Source: a bacterium (GTDB lineage Bacteria > Patescibacteriota > Minisyncoccia > JAUYLV01). From it: a stretch of DNA of 33,543 bases. The stretch covers positions 1-33,543 of the forward strand of contig JAUSGO010000014.1 of the NCBI GenBank assembly GCA_030649025.1. Reading direction: 5' to 3'. The notes beneath the pieces were generated by a model that saw only the letters and a program-made list of their open reading frames with translations, did not search any database and was not told the origin of the DNA. The stretch's first letter is position 1; the number at the start of each line of letters is the position of its first letter. The translations under genes and the position numbers were made by a program. Positions 21,750 through 29,963 of the stretch are shown piece by piece.

Positions 21750-21900
21750 TACACCCCTACACTAATGGAGCACTGTGACGCTCCACGTCACAAAACAGGG
21801 TTACTCTCTTCATCGGCAGTATCATCTACTGCGTCTTCGCCCATATCTTCATTTATTTGTTGCATGGATTGAAGTTGTGCTCCATTAGTGTGGGGGTACA
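21750..21900. repeat. Inverted repeat spanning the 3' end of ftsK
   Basis: Arms 21750-21773 and 21877-21900 match at 21 of 24 positions when one is reversed, with a perfect 15-bp core ACACTAATGGAGCAC. About 100 bp separate them. The right arm is inside the ftsK frame (YPHTNGAQ), the left arm lies after the stop. A small hairpin TGTGACG/CGTCACA (21774-21792) holds the ftsK stop codon. Confidence 0.8.
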
Positions 21901-24058
21901 CTTCTCTTGGTTTTGCGCCCTCTCCGGGTCCCACCACTCCTCGCGCCTCCAGAATATCAAGAATCCGCGCCGCACGGGCATATCCGATGCGCAGGTGCCT
22001 TTGCAAGAACGTTGCGGAGGCCTTCCCTGTTTCTTGTACAAGTTTTTGCGCCTGGTCCACCATCGGGTCATCCTCATCGATATCGTCGGCATCGGAAACA
22101 CCAATGCCCAACGGCTGGGGCTTCGTGATCGTTTCCTCAATTTCCATCCCTGCATTATGTTTGCGAATAAACGCCGTTACGCGCTCTACTTCTTTTTCGG
22201 AAACGAACGCGCTCTGGATTCTCTTGGGTTTCTGCGCGTCTCCCGCAAGATACAGCATGTCGCCCCTCCCAAGAAGCTTCTCTGCCCCGGCCATATCGAG
22301 AATCGTACGCGAATCAACCTGCGAAGCAACCTGGAACGCGATGCGGCTTGTGATGTTTGCCTTAATGAGGCCCGTGATCACCTCCACGCTGGGCCGCTGG
22401 GTGGAAACAATAAGGTGAATGCCCGTGGCCCTGGCCATCTGCGCAAGCCGCACGATCATGCCCTCCACGTCTCTGCCGAAGGCCGCCATAATGTCCGCAA
22501 GTTCATCTATAACGATCACGATGTACGGCAGACGCTCTTCCGAATTTATCCGCTTGTTGTATGACGTGATATCCCGGGCACCGGCTTTCGAGAGCCGCTC
22601 ATACCGCGTTTCCATTTCCCGTACGGCCCAGCGCAACGCATGTACCATTTTCAAGGGTTCGGTAATGACCGGGGTCAGAAGATGTGGAATGTCATTGTAA
22701 TGCGTCAGCTCCACGCGCTTGGGATCTATGAGAATGAAGCGCAGGTTTTCCGGAGCATTTTGGTAGAGAAGCGCTACAAGCACCGAATGTATGCCTATGG
22801 ATTTCCCGCTTCCGGTTGCCCCCGCGATAAGGAGATGCGGCATCCGCTCCAGGTCTCCGAACGTCGGGTTTCCCGCAACATCGCGCCCCAGCACCAGTGA
22901 GAGTCCCACGGAACTTTGCTTGCGGAATGCCTCTTCGGAGACAAGATTGCGCATGCGCACAAGCATGATGGCGTGATTCGGAATTTCTATGCCTACCAGC
23001 GATCTTCCGGGAATTGGAGCTTCTATGCGGATAGGGTGCGCGGCAAGCGCCAAAGAAAGGTCGCTCTGGAGAGCCGTAATTTTCGAAAGTTTTATGCCCG
23101 ATGCCGGACGCAGGGTGTATTGCGTCACCGTAGGTCCAATATTGACCTCGCCCATTTCCACTTCTATTCCGAAAGTGGCAAGAGCTCTCTTAATGACCGT
23201 AGCGGTGGTCTTGATGTCGCCGCTTGATGGCTCTCCCGAGTCTTCTTCAAGCAGGTCCAGGGGAGGAAATACGTAGTTGCTTTTTTCTTTTCGCGCGTTT
23301 TTTTGTGATTCGGCGATCCTTGGGGAAACCCGGGAAACGGGCCTCTCTTCCTCGCCTCGCTGACTCGTCGAAGCGGGGGCAATCCCTACACCCTTAATCT
23401 CAAATAGCGGAGCCGAATTTGTGGCCGCTTCTGCTTTTCCTGGGTCTTCCATAGAAGCATCATCGTCCGGCAAGGCGGGAGACGCATCGGGCTTTTTACG
23501 CTCTTCCAGATATGCGGGGATAGCTTTTTCCTGCTTTCTCGCCTCGCTGGAGCCTTGGCGAAGCGGGTCTTTTTTTGCAAAGAGAATGAGGCGCAAAGGA
23601 ATATTAAACGCGATAATAAGCGATATAACAATGAGGCCCGTCAGTATCACCAGTGTCGGCCAGAAGCTAAGAAGCCGCATGAGCGGCACGGCAATGGCAT
23701 AACCGACAAAACCCCCGCCTCGCACGTCAGGAAAGAAAAGATGCAGCAAGCCCTCGAAGCTCACCAAAAAAAGACCGGAGCCAAGGAACGTCGGAGCATA
23801 GAAACGCTCGTGCAAAGATGTGAATATGGAAAGCGCGGCAAGGATCAGGCTCATCGGCACCAGCAAAAATCCTCTGCCCAGAATTCTGTGAAATGCCGAG
23901 GATGCAAATTCTCCTCCGGCGCCGCCAAGGCCTCCGAAGGCAAGTAGCATCACGATTGCGCCCAAAAAAAGAAGCAGGGCAATAACGCCACGCATCGTTT
24001 CCGGGTGCAGGAAGGGCAGGGAGGACTTTTCTTTTTTCCGATCTTTCTTCCTCGACAT
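21788..24058 (-). CDS. ftsK: DNA translocase FtsK/SpoIIIE
   Basis: 756 residues from the ATG at 24058; a GTG six codons earlier is less likely. Four or five membrane helices lie in about the first 170 residues. A polar linker (about 170-270) follows, then the translocase motor: alpha/beta domain (VEMGEVNIGPTVTQYTLRPASG), Walker A GATGSGKS, PKRVELTHYNDIPHLL and Walker B YIVIVIDELADIM. STQRPSVEVITGLIKANI precedes the gamma winged-helix (LVQETGKASATFLQRHLRIGYARAARILDIL), which reads polar DNA sequences in known FtsK. The motor pumps chromosomal DNA during division. Homologues usually end soon after the KPREV motif. Here about 37 extra acidic residues follow, beginning where an inverted repeat starts. 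Two copies of a small DNA repeat sit in the linker. Confidence 0.96.
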   Translation of the reverse strand: MSRKKDRKKEKSSLPFLHPETMRGVIALLLFLGAIVMLLAFGGLGGAGGEFASSAFHRILGRGFLLVPMSLILAALSIFTSLHERFYAPTFLGSGLFLVSFEGLLHLFFPDVRGGGFVGYAIAVPLMRLLSFWPTLVILTGLIVISLIIAFNIPLRLILFAKKDPLRQGSSEARKQEKAIPAYLEERKKPDASPALPDDDASMEDPGKAEAATNSAPLFEIKGVGIAPASTSQRGEEERPVSRVSPRIAESQKNARKEKSNYVFPPLDLLEEDSGEPSSGDIKTTATVIKRALATFGIEVEMGEVNIGPTVTQYTLRPASGIKLSKITALQSDLSLALAAHPIRIEAPIPGRSLVGIEIPNHAIMLVRMRNLVSEEAFRKQSSVGLSLVLGRDVAGNPTFGDLERMPHLLIAGATGSGKSIGIHSVLVALLYQNAPENLRFILIDPKRVELTHYNDIPHLLTPVITEPLKMVHALRWAVREMETRYERLSKAGARDITSYNKRINSEERLPYIVIVIDELADIMAAFGRDVEGMIVRLAQMARATGIHLIVSTQRPSVEVITGLIKANITSRIAFQVASQVDSRTILDMAGAEKLLGRGDMLYLAGDAQKPKRIQSAFVSEKEVERVTAFIRKHNAGMEIEETITKPQPLGIGVSDADDIDEDDPMVDQAQKLVQETGKASATFLQRHLRIGYARAARILDILEARGVVGPGEGAKPREVYPHTNGAQLQSMQQINEDMGEDAVDDTADEESNPVL
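23351..23567. repeat. Two copies of a small palindromic repeat in the ftsK linker
   Basis: Copies at 23351-23379 and 23538-23567 share CTCGCCTCGCTG and CGAAGCGGG with a variable, length-polymorphic middle. They are read in different frames (ASTSQRGEEE and LRQGSSEARK), so this is a DNA repeat, not a protein repeat. Confidence 0.7.
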
Positions 24059-24090
24059 ACAACCATAGTGTACCACACTCTACATAAAAC

Positions 24091-24303
24091 TTAGTAAGAC
24101 CTATGTGACTTATAGGCGCTCCCTTTCCTTCCAGCCATCTCCAGAAGCTCCGGTCCCGCGTCTCCATACCACTTCCGGTAGAGCTTTTCCCAATCCGGGT
24201 CCAGCTCCCCGGTCCAAAGGATGTACCACGCCCTCCGAAGCCGCCTCCGTATCACGTACCCGCCTACCACAAGGACGGCGACCACAATGGAAAATATCAA
24301 CAT
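24091..24303 (-). CDS. Small single-helix membrane protein
   Basis: 70 residues. A membrane helix at about 2-18 (LIFSIVVAVLVVGGYVI) is followed by an Arg-rich stretch (RRRLRRAW) and a charged, Trp/Tyr-containing tail (ILWTGELDPDWEKLYRKWYGDAGPELLEMAGRK). Positive charges after the helix indicate a cytoplasmic C-terminus. I do not recognise the family. It ends 32 nt before the ftsK ATG on the same strand, so cotranscription is possible. Its plausibility rests on the helix and on composition; homology is not demonstrated. Confidence 0.5.
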   Translation of the reverse strand: MLIFSIVVAVLVVGGYVIRRRLRRAWYILWTGELDPDWEKLYRKWYGDAGPELLEMAGRKGSAYKSHRSY

Positions 24304-24372
24304 AGGTGAAAATGTTAGTAATTATTCCTCTCCTGGGCAGCCAGTCATCTTCGAGAAACATAGAAGCTTCCT

Positions 24373-24470
24373 GGGCGAGTTCTCATCTTCCAGAAACATG
24401 GCACTCGCCCGTCAAATTCTTCACTGGAGAATTTGACCCCGTGAAATGCTCCACTGGAGCATTTCACCCC
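24373..24470. repeat. Hairpin plus two tandem 30-bp hairpin units at the end of the anchored Ig-like gene
   Basis: GGGCGAGT/ACTCGCCC (24373-24380, 24403-24410) is followed by two exact-length units, 24411-24440 and 24441-24470. Each is a 12-bp stem with loop ACT plus CCC. They differ at five positions, and all differences preserve pairing (C-G to G-C, T-A to G-C, T-G to C-G). The stop codon of the 318-aa gene (24464-24466) is in unit 2. Confidence 0.9.
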
Positions 24471-25420
24471 GTTCGCAGCACCCGGAACGCCTCCCGAAAG
24501 TTCCTTCGCTTCCAAACAATAAAGGCCAGAACCCCCAAAAGAATGAGCACCGGCAAGCCAACCCTGCGCATATCCAAAAACCAAAAACTCCGCACCGCCG
24601 AAATCGGAATCTGCTGCGCTCTTCCGTACGTCGCGACGAGCGTCGCCGTATACCGCCCGGCCAAAAGCCCCTCGGTCACCGCCCCGTCAATCCGCCGCGT
24701 ATACCCCGGAAGCACGTTTCTCTCGGGAAGGGGAACGGTGGAGACCACCTTCCCGAAGATATTCCGAATGATAATGTTGCCACGGGGCTCGACCCGCGTG
24801 TTTCCGAGGTTCTCGAAACGAAGCGCAAACGGCGCGGGCAGTTCTCGACTGAAGCGCGACACATCAAAGCCCGCGACGGAAAGCTCCTCCCGCACTTCCC
24901 CGTACACATCCACCAGCACCAACGCCCCGACTTTGGCAACAACCACGGGGCCGGATTCCCCGGAAGGCTCTTGAGTGGTACGCGCAAGGATCGTCCCGAA
25001 TCGGGTCCCCGGCTCGGCGTCCCTCGGAATGTCCAGCGTGAATTCCACCGCCATATCCTGCTTGGGGAATATCGTGAATTGTTCCAGGTCAAAATGAACC
25101 CAGTCCTTGATCGAGGAGGTTTCATCTTCGCGCGACTCTACGACGACGCGCCCCTCTTCCCCCTGCGGCGTGAAGTCCTCAACCTCCATCACCACTGGAA
25201 GCGCCTCATCCGTCACATTGATGACGCGCAAAAGCCCTTGCAGGCGCTCTCCCGGATAAGCCGCAAATTCAAAACGCACGGGCGTGATCGAGAGCGCGAG
25301 CGGCTGCCCTTGCGCTGTGGCGCCAGTGGCAATGGCTAGCAGGAAAGCCGCTGGCAAAATTCGAAATCCGAATCCCGAAATCCGAAATAATGTCCAAAAT
25401 CCTAATGAACGAAGCCTCAT
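24464..25420 (-). CDS. Secreted, membrane-anchored Ig-like (DUF916-like) protein
   Basis: 318 residues. The ATG at 25420 overlaps the TGA of the S23-type gene (ATGA), supporting this start by translational coupling. The signal peptide has a long n-region (FRISGFGFRI) encoded by a CGAAATCC-type repeat, then the core LPAAFLLAIATGATAQG with cleavage after ATA or ATAQ. The body has two beta-sandwich domains: about 38-150 (LSITPVRFEFAAYPGERLQG, LRVINVTDEALPVVMEVEDF) and about 165-270 (FALRFENLGNTRVEPRGNI). One C-terminal membrane helix (about 288-305, VGLPVLILLGVLAFIVWKRR) ends in a basic tail. This is the layout of WxL-associated/DUF916-like cell-surface binding proteins. It may help display the 1291-aa protein encoded upstream (inference from proximity). 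Confidence 0.75.
   Translation of the reverse strand: MRLRSLGFWTLFRISGFGFRILPAAFLLAIATGATAQGQPLALSITPVRFEFAAYPGERLQGLLRVINVTDEALPVVMEVEDFTPQGEEGRVVVESREDETSSIKDWVHFDLEQFTIFPKQDMAVEFTLDIPRDAEPGTRFGTILARTTQEPSGESGPVVVAKVGALVLVDVYGEVREELSVAGFDVSRFSRELPAPFALRFENLGNTRVEPRGNIIIRNIFGKVVSTVPLPERNVLPGYTRRIDGAVTEGLLAGRYTATLVATYGRAQQIPISAVRSFWFLDMRRVGLPVLILLGVLAFIVWKRRNFREAFRVLRTG
25356..25405. repeat. CGAAATCC-type repeat inside the start of the 318-aa gene
   Basis: A run of TCGAAATCCG/AATCCCGAAATCC units plus TCCAAAATCC. It is inside the reading frame and encodes the n-region of the signal peptide. A complementary copy lies at 25824-25866, so the two flank the S23-type gene as inverted repeats. Confidence 0.75.
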
Positions 25421-25782
25421 GTTGTTTTTCTCATTATGGAACCGAAAATCATCATGAGTTCGGTTGCCTCTTGGAGCAGACTCTCTCGCTCCTCTGCCAT
25501 ACTTTGGTCTTTGCCGGCATCGAGAAGCTTAAGCCAAAAGGTGCTTTCCTTGGCTTCTTTGCGGCAGATTTTGATCCGCAGTAGAAAATCCTTTTTACTG
25601 AGCGCCTCATTTGCTTCGATATAGTTGGCTCCGACCGATCCTGAAGATCGGATGAGTTGTTTGCTATCCTCAAAATTCGCTGTTATTTTGGGCAGCTTCG
25701 GCACAAAAAGCCGCACGCGCCGAGCGAATGTTAGCGTGCGTTCCTCTAGGTCATATCGCTTTATACTTTGTATTTCGGCCAT
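25417..25782 (-). CDS. Four-helix-bundle protein of the S23 (23S rRNA intervening-sequence) family
   Basis: 121 residues. The family signature LIRSSGSVGANYIEANEALS (about 44-63) is clear, followed by FLLRIKICRKEAKESTFWLKLL and a last helix MAEERESLLQEATELMMIFGSIM. Four amphipathic helices fit the length of the family, which forms pentameric rings in structures I know of. Its biological role is unknown. Some relatives are encoded inside 23S rRNA genes, but this one is free-standing between two envelope genes and flanked by inverted CGAAATCC-type repeats. Its stop overlaps the start of the next gene by four bases. No Shine-Dalgarno precedes the ATG. Confidence 0.92.
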   Translation of the reverse strand: MAEIQSIKRYDLEERTLTFARRVRLFVPKLPKITANFEDSKQLIRSSGSVGANYIEANEALSKKDFLLRIKICRKEAKESTFWLKLLDAGKDQSMAEERESLLQEATELMMIFGSIMRKTT

Positions 25783-25823
25783 CTGAGCTTTTGTCGAATT
25801 ACCCCGATATTTTTTCTTATATC

Positions 25824-25866
25824 GTTTTGGATTTCGAGTTTCGATATTCGAATTTCGAGCTTCTAA
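25824..25866. repeat. CGAAATCC-type repeat, second copy
   Basis: TTTTGGATTTCGAG, TTTCGATATTCG and AATTTCGAGC units, complementary in type to 25356-25405. It fills most of the gap between the S23-type gene and the 1291-aa gene, and its end overlaps the latter's stop codon (25863-25865). Confidence 0.7.
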
Positions 25867-28800
25867 TACGTCGGCGTGATGATGTAGGTCACCACCGTGC
25901 GGTAGGCGCCTGCCGCCTGCGTTGATCCCCGGCTCAAGCGAAACTTCACCCGCCCGGTAGCAGAAGCCGTGGTGGAGCTTGCCATGAAGGCTTGGGCCGC
26001 CTCGCCGCCGGAGATATTTGCAAACTGACGGAAGCTCACACCGTTGGAATATGCCGAAGCACAGTCGTTATTCACCTGATTACGACAGGTGTGCCCGAAG
26101 CCGTTGTTGGAAGCGTTCGTCCAGCTAGCGCCCGCGCTCTCGGTACATCCTCCCGCATCACAGACGGTGTCGGGGATGATGGTGCCGCCCGATGTCTTGA
26201 GCGGACTTTCCTCCTGGCACGTTGCCGAGTAACCGCCGCCCGCATTTGTGGCGATCGCAACATCCTGGCAGGCGATGTAGAAGGTATTGGGGGATATATT
26301 CCCGAAGGGAATAGCCGTGTCTGTGGCGTCCACCGGTGTTACAGACGCCCCGTCATCCGCCGAACAACTTGCTCCCGCAATGCCCGTGACCGTAACAGTG
26401 AGGCTCTCGGCTATCGTCACCTCAACCGTCTGTCCCTCAATAATGGCAACAAGCATCCGTCCCATGCCCACGGGGCCCCCGACATCGAGCGTATAAGTTC
26501 CTACCGTTGAGGGATTTACGATCTGCGTCGTGCCCGTCTGCTGCGCCGAGGCATTAAGGCCTATGGTAAAGGTCATTATGGTGCCGGTTGCAATGTACGT
26601 ACCCGGGTCCGAGGGGGCGGTGAGCCGGAAGATACGAGTGTCGGATATGAAGATCGCCCCCCAGTTGGTTGCGGTTGCAAGGCAGTCGGTGGAGGTGGTG
26701 GCAAGATAAAACTGGGTGCCTGTGGCAACATCCGCATCCCCGCAGTCGAGGTCGCTGGGGAACGCAAAGTCGCTCGGCCAATCGAGTTCCAGGAGCTCGG
26801 AGGCGTCAAAGCCGGAATTGATGGCAAAAGAGATGGTATGGTTTGCGCCCACACCCGGCCGTGAATCAGAGATAATGTCCTGCCGGTCCACCCCTGGCCC
26901 CGAGAGACGCCATGTGAGGGAGATGAAATCGGTCCGCAATGCCTCTGCTCCTGCCGCCTGCCGCACGCGGACATACGTAAAGAAGCTGGCATCAAAGAGC
27001 GCGGAGCCCGATGTCACCGTATCAAACGAGAAATCGGTGTTTGCATCCGCAGAATTGTTCGAGGCCAGCTCAAGCCAGGCGTTGGAGTCGTTGTTCCATA
27101 TCTCCAGGAAGACAGCTCGCGGCGTGGAGGGCGCCACGTTCGATTGCCCGTCCCAGTGGACAGTGAATGATTCGGTAGCGTTGGCGTATGGATTGCGAAA
27201 CTTGAAAAGCGAGACGGGGACATTCGACCCCGAGGAAGTTGCCGTATCATACACGCCGTCATTTGCCGCAACCGCCGCATATCCGGTGTCGTCGAGGTAG
27301 TACGAAAGGTCATCCGAAACGGTGGGGACGGCGGCAAGTTCTGCCCCGGCACCAGTTTTGGAATGTTTCCTCTCCGAAAACGTAACCAGCACAATCGAAG
27401 GCGTTGCTACCGAAGCGAAGGGGACATAGGAAGTCGCGGTGACGAGTCGGAAGCGGTAGGTGGTCCGGGGAACTGCGGTCGCGGTGGAGAAGATGAACGC
27501 AAGCTCGGTGCATTCGCTGGTATTAAGCACCACGCCCAGAGACGTGGCGGTGTTCTCATGCCACTTGCCGTTCACAAAAGATGAACCCGCAACGCACTGG
27601 CTCGTCTCTGCGGTAAGTGCATCACCATTTGACCCCGAGATGCCCAGGGACAAAGCGATCTCGCCAGACGTGACGGATTTCCATACGCCGTCATTGTGGT
27701 CGTATTGGACATGGAACTGCGTGGTCGTGGCCCCATCCCCGGTGTTATCCACCTGGAAGCGGACGGCAAAGCGCTCGCCCTTCTGGACGGGATAGGCGAT
27801 GCCAGTGTTGCGGTTCGTGTTGGTGTCGGGAGTGTTCCCGCTGTCGTTTTGGAAGACATACGCGCGCTGGGTGAGGGTGGCATCGCCCCCTCCGCCGCCC
27901 GCAGGCGCCAGCCCGGATACTTTGATAATCAGCCGAGAGGTCGCAGAATAAGTTAAAGCGGGTCCGGTATTTTTTATCTGAACATCTATGTCTGTTGCAG
28001 ACGCTGGAAGACTACTCCAGAGATCTGCGCTTATTTTTCTTGTATATGAAGTATCTGCTCCGGTCTGTTCTCCTAACGTTTGATCTAATTGGGCATAATA
28101 GGTCGCGCCATCAAATATCCCTGTTTTGATGGTGGTCTCAAAATAAGCCGCAAAAGTGCCACCGGCAAAATTAGATTTATTAAAGCTGTTATCATAATCT
28201 TTAGACGTATAAGTCGTACCGCTCTGGGTTGCCGCTGTATTATTATATTGCTGAACTGTTTCAATGGCATCGATTCCTCCTGCGGCCGTCTGGTCCAAAA
28301 TGATTTTGGCATTGGCAATGGAGGCGGTGCCGCCGCTGGACGCTTTGATTCTTAGGACATAATCCGTTGCATCGGCTAACGTAATCGGCGAGGCGGTTCG
28401 CACCCGTGTCCAGACGACGCTTGATAGAGAAACCTCGCTTCCGTCAACCAACGTTCCGCCGGTCGTATACAAAGCCGCGTAAGCGGTGGAGGCGACCGCC
28501 GGCGCATACGTGACAGTAATTCTGATATGGTCAATAAAGGCGGTATAAATAACGCTTAGTCCTGTTTTATTGTTTATGAACGCAAAAGCCACCCCAAAAC
28601 CGGAGTTTGCGTTAATATCGCTTGGTAACCACGTGGTCCCCCAAAGGCTGGTTGCGCCGCCGTAACTTCTGTAGGTGCCGTCATCAGTGGTCGGCCAATC
28701 CGTGGCGCTGGCCTGGTCGGTGCCCGCAACCGTTCCGCCTTTCACGATCTTTACCGAATAGTCATCCATGAATGTGTTTGACACATACCCGTTCACTTCC

Positions 28801-29738
28801 ACTTTGATGCCTTTGATCGTGGCGTCGGCGGGAATGCCGGAGAAGCTGAAATTCGTCGCTTTGTTGTAGTAACTTATTTCTCCTTTGTCTAAGTCCAGTG
28901 AATCATACGTTGCGTTGTCTGAAAATGAATTCGTGTAGCTTCCCCAGACTATAGCTCCTACGGTAGTGTCCTGGGCTCCGGTTGCCGGATTATTCGGTCC
29001 GGTGTCCGTCGGCGTGCCCTCGCCGGTAGACGCTTTTAAGGACGCCTCGAAATTGACGGTCGGCGCCGAGTCCCAGTTTGCCGACGTGTAGCGGTAGATT
29101 TTTTTGTCGGTCAGATCGGCATAGGTGGTACCTGCGGTGCTTTGATTGTTGCCAACCTCGATTTGCGTTTGGGTGTCGGTGATGCTCGGGTCGGCGGATT
29201 GGACAACAATCAGACGGGCGGCCCTGATGTGTGCGGAAGTGCCCCAGATATCAGAACATCTTACCCTGACCGTATAATCAATCCCGCTCTCAAGGTTTGG
29301 AAGCGTTCCGAGGGTCAGGGCCGCGCTTCTTACCCTCGTGTAGCCCAAACCGCCTTCACTTACCTCGCTTCCCGACACTTGTGTTCCATTGCTTGCAAAA
29401 AAAGCGGCATAAGTATTACTACATTCACCCGTAGGACCCGGGTCGCTTTCAAGTACAGCCTCAAAATAAACTGTATCTCCGTTGTATTTGGCGCTGTCCC
29501 AGCGAATCAGTCCCAAAGAATTGTCAGTCGGGTTATATACTGCGGAACCGTTCGTATACGTCTGGTCAATAATGTTTATCTGCTGTTCTATGGTTCTTGT
29601 TACGGCGTGCGCTTCTTTTGCCCCGGCCAGAAAACCGCCAAATACGCAGGCAAAAATCAAAAGGAGAAACCAAACTCCCCGCGTGCAATAGCGCCCGTTT
29701 TTCCATGTCTCAATAGTTTTTCGGACTATGGGGACCAC
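25863..29738 (-). CDS. Very large secreted beta-sandwich surface protein
   Basis: 1291 residues from a GTG at 29738, the first in-frame start after a stop. A signal peptide with core VWFLLLIFACVFGGFLAGA ends near AHA (about 46). At least three related beta-sandwich modules follow: about 50-180, 195-490 and 495-630 (shared pattern YTNGSAVY/TTYAD/TTYTS, then YAAFF/YAALY/AAYFE, SEVS, YTRVR/WTRVR, DYTVRV/DYVLRI). The second is interrupted by an inserted jelly-roll-like module (about 255-415, FSGIPADATIKGIKVEVNGY). Further Thr/Ser/Gly-rich beta domains and a Cys-rich C-terminal domain (GASCSADDGASV to YRTVVTYIITPTY) complete it. No C-terminal anchor is seen. Adhesion or S-layer-like coating is inferred. 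The large number of Thr/Ser residues is typical of secreted bacterial surface proteins. Confidence 0.8.
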   Translation of the reverse strand: MVPIVRKTIETWKNGRYCTRGVWFLLLIFACVFGGFLAGAKEAHAVTRTIEQQINIIDQTYTNGSAVYNPTDNSLGLIRWDSAKYNGDTVYFEAVLESDPGPTGECSNTYAAFFASNGTQVSGSEVSEGGLGYTRVRSAALTLGTLPNLESGIDYTVRVRCSDIWGTSAHIRAARLIVVQSADPSITDTQTQIEVGNNQSTAGTTYADLTDKKIYRYTSANWDSAPTVNFEASLKASTGEGTPTDTGPNNPATGAQDTTVGAIVWGSYTNSFSDNATYDSLDLDKGEISYYNKATNFSFSGIPADATIKGIKVEVNGYVSNTFMDDYSVKIVKGGTVAGTDQASATDWPTTDDGTYRSYGGATSLWGTTWLPSDINANSGFGVAFAFINNKTGLSVIYTAFIDHIRITVTYAPAVASTAYAALYTTGGTLVDGSEVSLSSVVWTRVRTASPITLADATDYVLRIKASSGGTASIANAKIILDQTAAGGIDAIETVQQYNNTAATQSGTTYTSKDYDNSFNKSNFAGGTFAAYFETTIKTGIFDGATYYAQLDQTLGEQTGADTSYTRKISADLWSSLPASATDIDVQIKNTGPALTYSATSRLIIKVSGLAPAGGGGGDATLTQRAYVFQNDSGNTPDTNTNRNTGIAYPVQKGERFAVRFQVDNTGDGATTTQFHVQYDHNDGVWKSVTSGEIALSLGISGSNGDALTAETSQCVAGSSFVNGKWHENTATSLGVVLNTSECTELAFIFSTATAVPRTTYRFRLVTATSYVPFASVATPSIVLVTFSERKHSKTGAGAELAAVPTVSDDLSYYLDDTGYAAVAANDGVYDTATSSGSNVPVSLFKFRNPYANATESFTVHWDGQSNVAPSTPRAVFLEIWNNDSNAWLELASNNSADANTDFSFDTVTSGSALFDASFFTYVRVRQAAGAEALRTDFISLTWRLSGPGVDRQDIISDSRPGVGANHTISFAINSGFDASELLELDWPSDFAFPSDLDCGDADVATGTQFYLATTSTDCLATATNWGAIFISDTRIFRLTAPSDPGTYIATGTIMTFTIGLNASAQQTGTTQIVNPSTVGTYTLDVGGPVGMGRMLVAIIEGQTVEVTIAESLTVTVTGIAGASCSADDGASVTPVDATDTAIPFGNISPNTFYIACQDVAIATNAGGGYSATCQEESPLKTSGGTIIPDTVCDAGGCTESAGASWTNASNNGFGHTCRNQVNNDCASAYSNGVSFRQFANISGGEAAQAFMASSTTASATGRVKFRLSRGSTQAAGAYRTVVTYIITPTY

Positions 29739-29908
29739 CGAATGGACAACTTAATGAGGGTATTCAAAAGGCAGACTTACATATCTAATATGCAAAAAAT
29801 CCGCCTCCTCGTCGAGGCACAACCGACCTCCAAAACCCGCCGATATCCGTGACCCGCTTCCACACCAAGGCATCACCCTCCCAATCGAACTACCTGCAAT
29901 CAACAAGA

Positions 29909-29944
29909 CCGCCGTGAGGCGGTCTTGTTATTGATATTTTTAAA
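29909..29944. terminator. Hairpin terminator downstream of rpoC
   Basis: AACAAGACCGCC/GGCGGTCTTGTT (12 bp, loop GTGA) at 29909-29936. The plus strand continues ATTGATATTTTT. On the minus strand it is about 30 nt after the rpoC stop but without a strong T-run. No other gene was seen between 29739 and 29963. Confidence 0.6.
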
Positions 29945-29963
29945 AAAGCGCTCGTATGTATAC

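Noticed and set aside
21660-21760. Short acidic peptide frame (about 33 codons from a GTG) on the minus strand after ftsK
   Set aside because: It lies partly in the inverted-repeat arm, has no ribosome binding site and no recognisable feature; too weak to annotate.
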